Source of the DNA: Gulosibacter sp. 10
GTDB lineage: Bacteria > Actinomycetota > Actinomycetes > Actinomycetales > Microbacteriaceae
Direction of reading: 5' to 3'
Assembly: GCF_900163695.1 (NCBI RefSeq)
Contig: NZ_FUIC01000019.1
Span: 1-34,180 of the forward strand
DNA: 34,180 nucleotides
Below the pieces are notes generated by a model. That model was not told the origin of the DNA, ran no database searches, and saw only the letters and a list, made by a program, of their open reading frames with translations. The position numbers and the translations under genes were made by a program. Shown here one piece after another: positions 6,968-12,939 of the stretch. The first letter of the stretch is position 1. Each line of letters opens with the position of its first letter.

Positions 6968-7424
6968 GCGGATTACCGATGAGCGGCTTGCCGAGCTGCG
7001 CACGGTCGCGACGGGAGCGACGGATGGGTCGTGGGAGGCTGACTACGATCACTACAGCCGGGGCATATGGCCGGAGGGCTCTGGGGGCGAGATCATCCTC
7101 GGTGAGTACACCGCCTCGGATGGATTCGATTCCCCGTGTTGGGAGTCCGGCACGGACGAGGATCTGCGGCATATCGAGACGTTTGATCCTCCGACGGTCC
7201 TCGCGCTGCTCGATGAGGTCGAGCGTCTGCGGGGTCTCGCTGATGACCCGGAGGCCGTAGAGCGGGGCGCGCGAGCGGCTTACGAGGATGCGCTTCGCCG
7301 GGAAACGCCGTCCGGCGCCGCCAGCTGGGAGCAGATTCTTCTAGAGCGTTATCCCGCGGTGGATCTTTGGCGCGCGGCTGCGCGCGAGGTGCTGCGTGCA
7401 GCGATTGGAGAGAGCGATGACTAA
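6960..7424 (+). CDS. Ea22/Ead-like accessory protein
   Basis: 154 residues from ATG 6960. The pattern ITDERLAELRTVATGATDGSW at the start and HIETFDPPTVLALLDEVERL in the middle (about residues 68-87) matches the Ead/Ea22-like family of phage accessory proteins: a short N-terminal module, then a statement-like F-x-P-x-x-V-x-A-L-L-D-E helix. The family's function is unknown; members sit in early accessory regions. The C-terminus adds an AAYEDALRRETP helix. Overlaps the next gene by 8 nt. Confidence 0.65.
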   Translation: MSERITDERLAELRTVATGATDGSWEADYDHYSRGIWPEGSGGEIILGEYTASDGFDSPCWESGTDEDLRHIETFDPPTVLALLDEVERLRGLADDPEAVERGARAAYEDALRRETPSGAASWEQILLERYPAVDLWRAAAREVLRAAIGESDD

Positions 7425-7893
7425 GCACATCATCACGATCACGAGAGACGAAGATTTTCTCAAGCGTCTCTCTCAGTACCGGGAACCGGACGAGCATGAC
7501 CGGAGCAACGCTTACACGTACTCGGTCGAGTGCACCGTGTCGGGTGGGTGCGGCGGCTGGCAGGAGTGTGGCAAGCCTCACGAGGTCGACGGTGTCGATG
7601 CCAGCGATGGCCCGTGGGAGACGCCTTGCTCGTGCGCTTACGTGGAAGCCGACCATCATTCCATCCCCTGGTGTGGGGAGGAGGAGTTCGAGTTCCACGG
7701 TGTCCTGCACGAGTGGCGGTGGGGATATGGGTGGACCGTGCCCTACACGGGATGCATCATCCGTGACTACCCGCCTGAGCTGCCGGACGGTATCGACACG
7801 GAGCGTGATGGTCGCTGGCTTGTCGATGACGATTGGGATGACACCGACTGCTATCTCGTGCTCGTGCGAGAGCTAGGAGAGAGCGATGAGTGA
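7417..7893 (+). CDS. Hypothetical Cys/Trp-rich protein
   Basis: 158 residues from ATG 7417 (SD GGAGAG at 7408). Residues about 30-65 contain clustered cysteines (VECTVSGGCGGWQECGKPH, then CSC), likely a metal-binding site. The middle is rich in Trp (HEWRWGYGWTVPYTGC). The end is very acidic (VDDDWDDTDCYLV). It looks like a compact beta-rich protein. I recognise no family. The gene overlaps both neighbours by 8 nt. Confidence 0.65.
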   Translation: MTKHIITITRDEDFLKRLSQYREPDEHDRSNAYTYSVECTVSGGCGGWQECGKPHEVDGVDASDGPWETPCSCAYVEADHHSIPWCGEEEFEFHGVLHEWRWGYGWTVPYTGCIIRDYPPELPDGIDTERDGRWLVDDDWDDTDCYLVLVRELGESDE

Positions 7894-8197
7894 GTGGGCC
7901 GAGGACCTCACTAGCGAAGTCAAGATTTCGTATCGACTGATCCAGACCTGCGGACTACCCGACGTCAACGCCACTGAATTCGACTCGGAATTCGTTTCTG
8001 AGGTCGATACCCAATTCGAATCCTGGCTGCGCCGGGTTAAGGAAAATGCTTGGGCAGAAGGGTACGGAGATTGCTGGGCGTTTCATCAAAGCAGTGGCCT
8101 CACCGGCCGAGAGTCAAATCCGTATGGGCAGGAGCCGCGAGGTGGGCGGGATGTCGAGGCGATGGCCTGGCTAGAGGAGGAGCAGAGGGATGAGTAG
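7886..8197 (+). CDS. Hypothetical accessory protein with atypical base use
   Basis: 103 residues from ATG 7886. Codons such as AAA, GAA, TCG and AAT are more frequent in its first 200 bases than in flanking genes, so it may be a recent arrival. The product is acidic with two Trp-containing helices (FESWLRRVKENAWAEGYGDCWAF around residues 43-65). No family recognised. It shares 8-nt overlaps with the genes on both sides. Confidence 0.6.
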   Translation: MSEWAEDLTSEVKISYRLIQTCGLPDVNATEFDSEFVSEVDTQFESWLRRVKENAWAEGYGDCWAFHQSSGLTGRESNPYGQEPRGGRDVEAMAWLEEEQRDE

Positions 8198-8495
8198 CGA
8201 CAGCATCGAGCGCATCGAGCGCATCGAGCGCATTGCGGCGGCGGTTGCGGCGGTGACGCCGTGCGCGTGCTCGGCGCAGCGAGCGCGCGCGGAGGCCGCG
8301 GAGCAGCGGGTGGACGCGCTCAAGGACGATGCCGCCGAGCTCTTCGTGCGAGCCCGCAAGGCGGAAGCGAAGCTCGCCGCAATCCGGAAGTTCCTCCAAC
8401 CGCTCGCAGATTCGGTGCCTGATAGCGCCTACGAGTTTGGCCGGCGTCAGGTCACATACATGGTGCTCAAGATCATGGACGGAGACGACGCATGA
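8190..8495 (+). CDS. Coiled-coil hypothetical protein
   Basis: 101 residues from ATG 8190. Starts with an I-E-R tripeptide repeat (residues 6-14), followed by a CAC motif and a long Ala/Glu/Lys helix (about residues 29-70) with heptad character. The tail GRRQVTYMVLKIMDGDDA ends in acidic residues. It resembles small coiled-coil accessory proteins of actinophages, function unknown. The repeat is also a DNA repeat (8207-8233). Overlaps the next gene by 4 nt. Confidence 0.65.
   Translation: MSSDSIERIERIERIAAAVAAVTPCACSAQRARAEAAEQRVDALKDDAAELFVRARKAEAKLAAIRKFLQPLADSVPDSAYEFGRRQVTYMVLKIMDGDDA
8207..8233 (+). repeat. Three 9-bp direct repeats (CGAGCGCAT)
   Basis: Three exact copies in tandem encode part of the I-E-R repeat. 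Nearly the same unit, CGAGCGCAC, occurs three times (the last ending in G) in the gene at 9954. Confidence 0.75.
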
Positions 8496-8590
8496 GTGAC
8501 GCGACGGTAGTCACGATCCCCACGCTGTACGCCCGCACGCACGTGTGCGTGATCAGCGACTGCGACTTCATGGACGAGGAGGACACGTGA
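8492..8590 (+). CDS. Very small hypothetical protein (32 residues)
   Basis: ATG 8492 overlaps the preceding stop (ATGA) and its TGA overlaps the next GTG (GTGA), so it is coupled on both sides. The product is MSDATVVTIPTLYAR followed by a short C-x4-C segment and an acidic end (MDEEDT). It is too short for a family assignment; it may mainly link translation of the neighbours. Confidence 0.5.
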   Translation: MSDATVVTIPTLYARTHVCVISDCDFMDEEDT

Positions 8591-9351
8591 CCGAAATCGA
8601 CGTGAGGCAGCTAATCGGCGAAGCGGCTGACCTCGCAGCGCAGCTCGCGGGGCAGATCATCCCGTCCTCGCAGCCCTCCGACCTGCCCGCGCAAGGCAGC
8701 GACCCATCCGACGCCGCCAGAGTCACCGCCCTCCACGACCTCGACCGGCTCATGCGCATCCTCGTCGACGCCATCGACTACTGGGACCGCGCACAGTCCG
8801 GGTGGGAGTACGTGCAGCCCCGGGATGTGCAGGCCGCCGGCGTGATCCGTGGCGACAGGCTCCGCTACGGGAGGGTCGTGACCGACGACCCCCTACAGGC
8901 GGGACGCGACGCGGGACTGCTCGCAGGCATCCTTACCCGCACATGGGCGGACATTGCATCGTCGCCGCTCTACGCGCACTGGCAGGACGCCACCGAGGAT
9001 GACCTGAAATGGCTCGCGCGGAAGGTCCGCATGCTCGAGGTGCGGGAGGTCGCGCAACGCCCCCGGCACTGCCAGGTGTGCGGCGTCCGAGACGTGTGGG
9101 CAGACCTCACCCACAACTCGGGCGTGTGCGCCGGCTGTGGGGCGGTGATGCGGGCAGAGGTGTGGCTGAGCGTCAGGGAGGCAGCGAAACGCCTCGGCGT
9201 GAGTATCCGCACGGTGCAGTCCTGGGTCGCGGGCGGTGCAGTGGAGAGCCGCAAATCGGGGCGGACCTCGCAGGTCGAGTGGTCGGAGTGTCGGGAGCAT
9301 CAGGAGCTCGCGGAGGCACGCCGCAAGCTGAATCTCAAGGTCGGATCGTAG
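8587..9351 (+). CDS. Zinc-ribbon / helix-turn-helix DNA-binding protein
   Basis: 254 residues from GTG 8587; longer frames would overlap the coupled small gene. Residues about 1-150 are a helical domain of unknown function with DYWDRAQSGWEYV and LLAGILTRTW. A zinc ribbon follows (HCQVCGVRD, then CAGCG, about residues 160-182). The C-terminus (about 193-240) is a MerR/excisionase-like HTH: WLSVREAAKRLGVSIRTVQSW, then VAGGAVESRKSGRTSQV. It probably binds DNA as a regulator or accessory factor of the adjacent structured region. It is the last gene of the accessory operon. Confidence 0.75.
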   Translation: MTEIDVRQLIGEAADLAAQLAGQIIPSSQPSDLPAQGSDPSDAARVTALHDLDRLMRILVDAIDYWDRAQSGWEYVQPRDVQAAGVIRGDRLRYGRVVTDDPLQAGRDAGLLAGILTRTWADIASSPLYAHWQDATEDDLKWLARKVRMLEVREVAQRPRHCQVCGVRDVWADLTHNSGVCAGCGAVMRAEVWLSVREAAKRLGVSIRTVQSWVAGGAVESRKSGRTSQVEWSECREHQELAEARRKLNLKVGS

Positions 9352-9360
9352 ATCCCCGAA

Positions 9361-9382
9361 TTGCGCCTGACTGTGATAGGCT
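9361..9382 (+). promoter_or_regulatory. Weak candidate extended -10 promoter
   Basis: TGATAGGCT at 9374-9382 fits an extended -10 (TGn-TAnnnT) used in high-GC actinobacteria. TTGCGC at 9361 is only 10 nt upstream, too close for a normal -35, so this would be an extended -10 promoter without a -35. Initiation near 9389 would meet the hairpin at 9415. Confidence 0.25.
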
Positions 9383-9414
9383 TGCAGCCGTAGGCGATCT
9401 GCCTGTGTACGAGA

Positions 9415-9440
9415 CCCCCGGAGGTTGCACCTCTCGGGGG
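9415..9440 (+). terminator. Intrinsic terminator after the accessory operon
   Basis: CCCCCG/CGGGGG outer stem plus GAGGT/ACCTC inner stem, loop TGC and a single bulged T at 9434, followed by TTTCGTCGTTT. The hairpin is very stable although the T-run is broken. It ends the 5.75-9.35 kb operon. Confidence 0.7.
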
Positions 9441-9481
9441 TTTCGTCGTTTCCACTAGGTCTACGCGGGACATGCATCGCC

Positions 9482-9753
9482 CCATGAGGGTGCCCGCTTC
9501 TGGTCGTGCGACTCATGGCGAGCGCGCCCCACAGCTTGGCAATCCGCCGCGGGAGCTTAGCCTTTCGTACCGCGGCGGGTGCTGCACCGGGCATAGCGCT
9601 CCCGGGCCAAGAGAAACGCGCAGGCGCACCGGCTGCAACATGCCGGACGAGTGCCGATTGCCTGACGCCCCGGCCACAGGCCGCGTCAGAGGCCGCACAC
9701 TGGCGGCTACAACGTCACACGAGGCCCTGGCCGGGAGGCACGCGTATCCCGGC
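9482..9753 (+). ncRNA. Candidate structured RNA or packaging element (chain of stem-loops)
   Basis: No convincing gene is present between 9352 and 9867. Instead there are consecutive inverted repeats: 9482-9488/9512-9518 (7 bp), 9544-9552/9570-9578 (9 bp), 9587-9591/9601-9605 (5 bp), 9629-9633/9642-9646 (5 bp), 9662-9668/9683-9689 (7 bp with an inner GGCC/GGCC pair), 9692-9696/9703-9707 (5 bp) and 9730-9736/9747-9753 (7 bp), followed by an intrinsic terminator. Several loops (9553-9569, 9634-9641) are relatively A/T-rich while stems are G/C. It does not look like tmRNA, tRNA or RNase P RNA. Alternatives are a terminase binding site or chance pairing in GC-rich DNA. Confidence 0.3.
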
Positions 9754-9763
9754 GCTCATAGCT

Positions 9764-9796
9764 CCCCACCGTCCTCCGGGACTGGTGGGGCTTTTT
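9764..9796 (+). terminator. Strong intrinsic terminator
   Basis: CCCCACC (9764-9770) pairs with GGTGGGG (9784-9790), extended by GTCC/GGAC around loop TCCG with one bulged T, then C and five T. It has no ordinary gene immediately upstream, so it either ends a non-coding transcript or insulates the late region from the early one. Confidence 0.85.
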
Positions 9797-9799
9797 CTT

Positions 9800-9845
9800 C
9801 CCTGGCCCGCTGGCAGACCCACCGGGTGCACAGCCGAGGCCAGGG
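9800..9845 (+). other. Long nested stem-loop
   Basis: CCCTGGCC (9800-9807) pairs exactly with GGCCAGGG (9838-9845). Nested inside are GGC/GCC (9812-9814/9833-9835) and ACCC/GGGT (9817-9820/9824-9827). It lies between the terminator and the ribosome site of the 29-residue gene, so it could shape a leader RNA or be a protein-binding DNA site. Confidence 0.5.
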
Positions 9846-9867
9846 GTAGACACACAAGCCGGGAGGC

Positions 9868-9957
9868 ATGATGGACACGGTGACGCTGAAGGCAGACATC
9901 TCCACGTACGTGGACGCCATGAAGGGCGATGCGCAAAGTGACAGGGGCAACGAATGA
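9868..9957 (+). CDS. Mini-gene resembling a tape-measure N-terminus
   Basis: 29 residues from ATG 9868, with SD GGGAGG at 9861-9866 and an ATGA overlap with the next gene. The segment VTLKADISTYVDAMKGDA lines up with VVLRADVANYVRGMQEA at residues 8-24 of the tape measure at 21752, sharing V, L, A-D, Y-V and M in register. Tape measures of actinophages typically begin with such a segment. It is probably a fragment of a foreign tape-measure gene, or a small protein that mimics that segment. Too short to prove by eye. Confidence 0.5.
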   Translation: MMDTVTLKADISTYVDAMKGDAQSDRGNE

Positions 9958-10238
9958 TCCACGTCACCACCCGCGGCAGTGATGACTTCATCACCGCCGA
10001 CACATTCACGGTGCAGGCCACGACCGGGACGCTCCACGTCTACGACGGGTCCCGTCTCGCCGTGGTCTACGCAGCCGGTGCATGGTCGACCGCACGTCGA
10101 GTCACGGACGACGAAGCCGAGACGATCCGTGCCGAGCGCACCGAGCGCACCGAGCGCAGCCGATGGCTAGTCGACCGCCTCACGCAACCCAGGCCCGACG
10201 AGATCACCAGCGATGCCAGCACTACGACGATGCGCTGA
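9954..10238 (+). CDS. Hypothetical protein near the left end of the late region
   Basis: 94 residues from ATG 9954. The N-terminal part (MIHVTTRGSDDFITADTFTV, then GTLHVYDGSRLAVVYAAGAW) looks like a small beta-sheet domain seen in other actinophage hypothetical proteins. A T-E-R repeat follows (residues 60-69), encoded by 9-bp repeats. The C-terminus is unstructured. The function is unknown. It overlaps the next gene by 26 nt. Confidence 0.65.
   Translation: MIHVTTRGSDDFITADTFTVQATTGTLHVYDGSRLAVVYAAGAWSTARRVTDDEAETIRAERTERTERSRWLVDRLTQPRPDEITSDASTTTMR
10133..10159 (+). repeat. Three 9-bp direct repeats (CGAGCGCAC)
   Basis: Two exact copies plus one ending in G encode E-R-T repeats. The unit differs by a single base from the CGAGCGCAT triplet at 8207, and the two sets flank the stem-loop region at about equal distance. 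Confidence 0.75.
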
Positions 10239-10542
10239 GCCAGGCTGCCCCGAACTCACCGGCACCACCCGATGCCCCGAGCACACCCGGACCCAAGACC
10301 GTGCACGCGGACCCCGACAAGCCCGAGGCTACGACACCACCCACGACCGCCTCCGCCGACACTGGCAGCAACGCCTCGCCACAGGCGAACACCCAGCATG
10401 CCCCAAGTGCGGACACCACGTCACCGCCGCCCACGACTGGCACCTAGGCCACACAGACAGGCGCGACGACTGGACAGGACCAGAGCACGCGCACTGCAAC
10501 CTCTCCGCAGCAGGCACCAAAGCCCACAACGCTGCACACTGA
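10213..10542 (+). CDS. HNH endonuclease linked to the terminase
   Basis: 109 residues from ATG 10213. Two zinc clusters are visible: C7, C12, C21, H24, then C63-x2-C66. The HNH core reads HDWHLGHTDRRDDW (H77, H80, D82) and EHAHCNLSAAG (H92, H94, N96). In HK97-like phages an HNH protein encoded next to the terminase is needed for DNA cutting at packaging, and this gene lies directly upstream of the small subunit. The role is inferred from that precedent. Other actinophages have the same arrangement. Confidence 0.85.
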   Translation: MPALRRCAEPGCPELTGTTRCPEHTRTQDRARGPRQARGYDTTHDRLRRHWQQRLATGEHPACPKCGHHVTAAHDWHLGHTDRRDDWTGPEHAHCNLSAAGTKAHNAAH

Positions 10543-10711
10543 CCAACACCAACCATTCGAACAACATTCGAACACGCGCCTCGACCCCACCCGCAACAAG
10601 GGGTGGGGCCACCCATTCTCACCCAGCGGACCAGTACCGCCGGGGATGCGAAAAAAGCGCGTGGTGGGTTCAAAACGTTTCTGCTTTACAGGTGTCAAGG
10701 AGGTGGTTGGG
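10543..10711. promoter_or_regulatory. Late-region leader: phased TTCGAA boxes, hairpin and A-tract
   Basis: The 169-nt gap before the terminase holds CATTCGAACA twice, putting TTCGAA palindromes at 10556 and 10567 (11 bp apart), an 8-bp hairpin CCCCACCC/GGGTGGGG (10585-10592/10601-10608) without a T-run, and an A6 tract at 10651-10656 in a relatively A/T-rich stretch. It is a candidate cos/terminase site or late promoter-operator; I see no clear -35/-10 pair. Confidence 0.4.
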
Positions 10712-11239
10712 ATGGGTTCTGGTGGCGCTCGGGCGCGCTCTGGCCCTCCTGCGAATCCGTTCTCGGCCCGCTCTGAGGGCAGGGAGTACGTGGAGCTTCC
10801 GGCGAAGGGGTTCAAGGGTTACGTGCCGGTGTTCCCGCTGCCGAAGCTGGATGTGTACGTGACGGAACTCTCGGATGAGGGCAAGCCGTACCGTGCGCTC
10901 TCGACCGAGTTGACGGAGGAGACGCATCGTCGGGAGCTGGCGCTGTGGCGTCGGCTGTGGCGGTATCCGCAGGCGTCGTGCTGGTCGCGGGAGAAGTGGC
11001 GGCAGGACGCGGTAGCGCATTACGTTCGCGTGTCGGTTCGGGTCGAGGGGCCGGAGGCGAAGGCCGCGGATGTGACGGCGATGCTGCGGCTTCGTGACGA
11101 GATCGGGCTGACGCCGCAGGGCATGAGCCTGAACGGCTGGAAGGTCGTGGAGGACGAGACCGCGGTGAAGCGTGCGGCGAAGAAGTCGGAGTCCACGGCG
11201 CAGGAGCGGCGGCGAAGGTTCGATGTCGTGACTGGCTAG
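10712..11239 (+). CDS. terS: Terminase small subunit
   Basis: 175 residues from ATG 10712, chosen over ATG 10646 because AAGGAGG lies at 10697-10703 with good spacing. Small terminases form rings that recognise the packaging site and stimulate the large subunit. The sequence contains LRLRDEIGLTPQGMSLNGW (about residues 128-146), a motif typical of actinophage small terminases, and a basic C-terminal tail (RAAKKSESTAQERRRR). Position directly before the large terminase supports the call. Confidence 0.85.
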   Translation: MGSGGARARSGPPANPFSARSEGREYVELPAKGFKGYVPVFPLPKLDVYVTELSDEGKPYRALSTELTEETHRRELALWRRLWRYPQASCWSREKWRQDAVAHYVRVSVRVEGPEAKAADVTAMLRLRDEIGLTPQGMSLNGWKVVEDETAVKRAAKKSESTAQERRRRFDVVTG

Positions 11240-11248
11240 GAGGGTGCG

Positions 11249-12931
11249 ATGGCTGAGCTGCGGATCGATTTCCCGACGCTCGGTCATCTCCTCGACGCCT
11301 GGTATGCACAGCATCTGGTGATCCCGGATGGCTGGGATCGTGGGCAGCCGTTTGAGCAGTCGCGGTGGCAGTACTGGTGCACCGCGAGTTTCTACCGGGT
11401 GCGGGAGACTGCCGCGCTCGAGGGTGGCCGGCCGATTGGTGCGCAGGCGTTTACGTTCCGCAAGGGCATCATCGTGGGCCCGCAGAAGTCGGGCAAGGGT
11501 CCGTGGTCGGCTGGCGTGGTCGCCGGCGAGGCCGTGGGCCCGTCGCAGTTTGCTGGGTGGGCGAAGCGCGGTGATGTGTATGAGTGCTCGGAGAACGGCT
11601 GCCCGTGCGGGTGGGTGTACGAGTACGAGCCGGGCGAGCCGATGGGCCGCCGGCACCCGTCGCCGCTGATTCAGCTTGCGGCGCTCGCGGAGGATCAGGT
11701 AGCGAACGTGTACGGGCCGCTGACGGAGATGGTTGGCGCGCCGGTCTTGTCGCCGCTGCTGCAGGTCCGTGAGGGCTTCATCCGCGTGCTCGGCGGGTCT
11801 CTGAGCGAGAACCGGGACCGCATCGACGTGGTGACGGCGAAGGCCAGGACCAAGCTGGGCAACCCGATCTCGTTCGCGTTGCAGGACGAGTTTGGGACGT
11901 GGATGGCGAACCCGGGCGCGAAGCAGAACATGCTCGAGTTCGCGGACACGCAGGATCGTGGCGCGGCGGGCATGAACGGCCGCACACTCGCGACGACGAA
12001 CGCGTATGACCCGGCGGAGAATTCCGCGGCGCAGATCCAGATTGAGCAGAACGACCACGATGTGTTCGTGTACTGGGACAAGCCGCCGTCGAATCTTCGG
12101 TTTGATGTGGCGGATGAGCGGCGCGAGATCATCGAGTACGTGTACCGGGATTCGCCGTGGGTGTCGGTGGACACGATCCTTGCGCAGGCGGCGTCGACGG
12201 CGAAGCGTGACCCGGGTCAGGCGGAGCGGTTCTTCGGGAACCGTGACGTGCGGGGCAAGCACAAGTGGTTCACGGATGAATTGCTTTCCGCGTATCGCGG
12301 GAAGCGGTCGGAGATCGACGTGTTCCCCGGCGCCCGTGTGGGGCTGGGCATGGACGGGTCGAAGAACGACGACTGGACGGCGATCAGGCTCGAGACCCTG
12401 GACCAGCACCAGTTCACGCCCACCTACACGGTGGGGGGCGTGGAGCGACTGTGTGTGTGGCGGCCCGAGGAGTGGGGTGGGGAGATTCCCCGCCAGGAGG
12501 TTCGCGAGGCGGTTCGGCAGATTCACCGGCGCTTCGAGGTCGTCCGGGGCTATTACGACCCGTTCTGGTGGGAGTCCGAGATCGATGACTGGGCGGACAC
12601 GCACGGGCCCGAGCGGGTGGTGCGGTGGCCGACGAACTCGATCAAGAACATGCACGCTGGGCTCGAGCGGTTCCGGCATGATTCCACGGCGTCGGAGTCG
12701 CGGTTCACGCATGACGGGTGCGAGTGGATGGAACGGTGCGTGTCGCACGCGATCACTCGTGCGCGCAGCGGGGAAATGTACATCATCGGTAAGCCGGAGC
12801 CGCATTTGAAGATCGACGTGGCCATGTCTGGCGTGCTCGCGCACGAGGCAGTCATGGACGCGCTCGCGAAGGGGCTCCGGTCGAAACCGGAGAAACCCCG
12901 CATCTCGCATGCGGTGTTCGGGTTTAGTTAG
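11249..12931 (+). CDS. terL: Terminase large subunit
   Basis: 560 residues from ATG 11249 with SD AGGAGGG. It is the ATPase that drives DNA into the capsid and the nuclease that cuts the concatemer. Visible are a variant Walker A VGPQKSGKG (residues 76-84), Walker B FALQDEFG (D213, E214), a coupling motif ATTNAY near 248-253, and an RNase H-type nuclease domain beginning LGMDGSKNDDW (D369). Length and domain order are normal. A large leftward open frame opposite it is a GC-bias shadow. Confidence 0.96.
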   Translation: MAELRIDFPTLGHLLDAWYAQHLVIPDGWDRGQPFEQSRWQYWCTASFYRVRETAALEGGRPIGAQAFTFRKGIIVGPQKSGKGPWSAGVVAGEAVGPSQFAGWAKRGDVYECSENGCPCGWVYEYEPGEPMGRRHPSPLIQLAALAEDQVANVYGPLTEMVGAPVLSPLLQVREGFIRVLGGSLSENRDRIDVVTAKARTKLGNPISFALQDEFGTWMANPGAKQNMLEFADTQDRGAAGMNGRTLATTNAYDPAENSAAQIQIEQNDHDVFVYWDKPPSNLRFDVADERREIIEYVYRDSPWVSVDTILAQAASTAKRDPGQAERFFGNRDVRGKHKWFTDELLSAYRGKRSEIDVFPGARVGLGMDGSKNDDWTAIRLETLDQHQFTPTYTVGGVERLCVWRPEEWGGEIPRQEVREAVRQIHRRFEVVRGYYDPFWWESEIDDWADTHGPERVVRWPTNSIKNMHAGLERFRHDSTASESRFTHDGCEWMERCVSHAITRARSGEMYIIGKPEPHLKIDVAMSGVLAHEAVMDALAKGLRSKPEKPRISHAVFGFS

Positions 12932-12939
12932 GGGGCCGC

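Noticed and set aside
9415-9845. tmRNA or RNase P RNA
   Set aside because: No tRNA-like ends, no T-loop sequence and none of the conserved core motifs of either RNA.
9472-9871. Two rightward open frames in the stem-loop region (125 and 121 codons)
   Set aside because: Both read through the strong terminator at 9764-9796, lack a ribosome site and have no coding-like third-position bias.
10640-10690. TTCAAA near 10669 resembling a tRNA T-loop
   Set aside because: No acceptor or anticodon stems could be matched around it; part of the leader before the small terminase.
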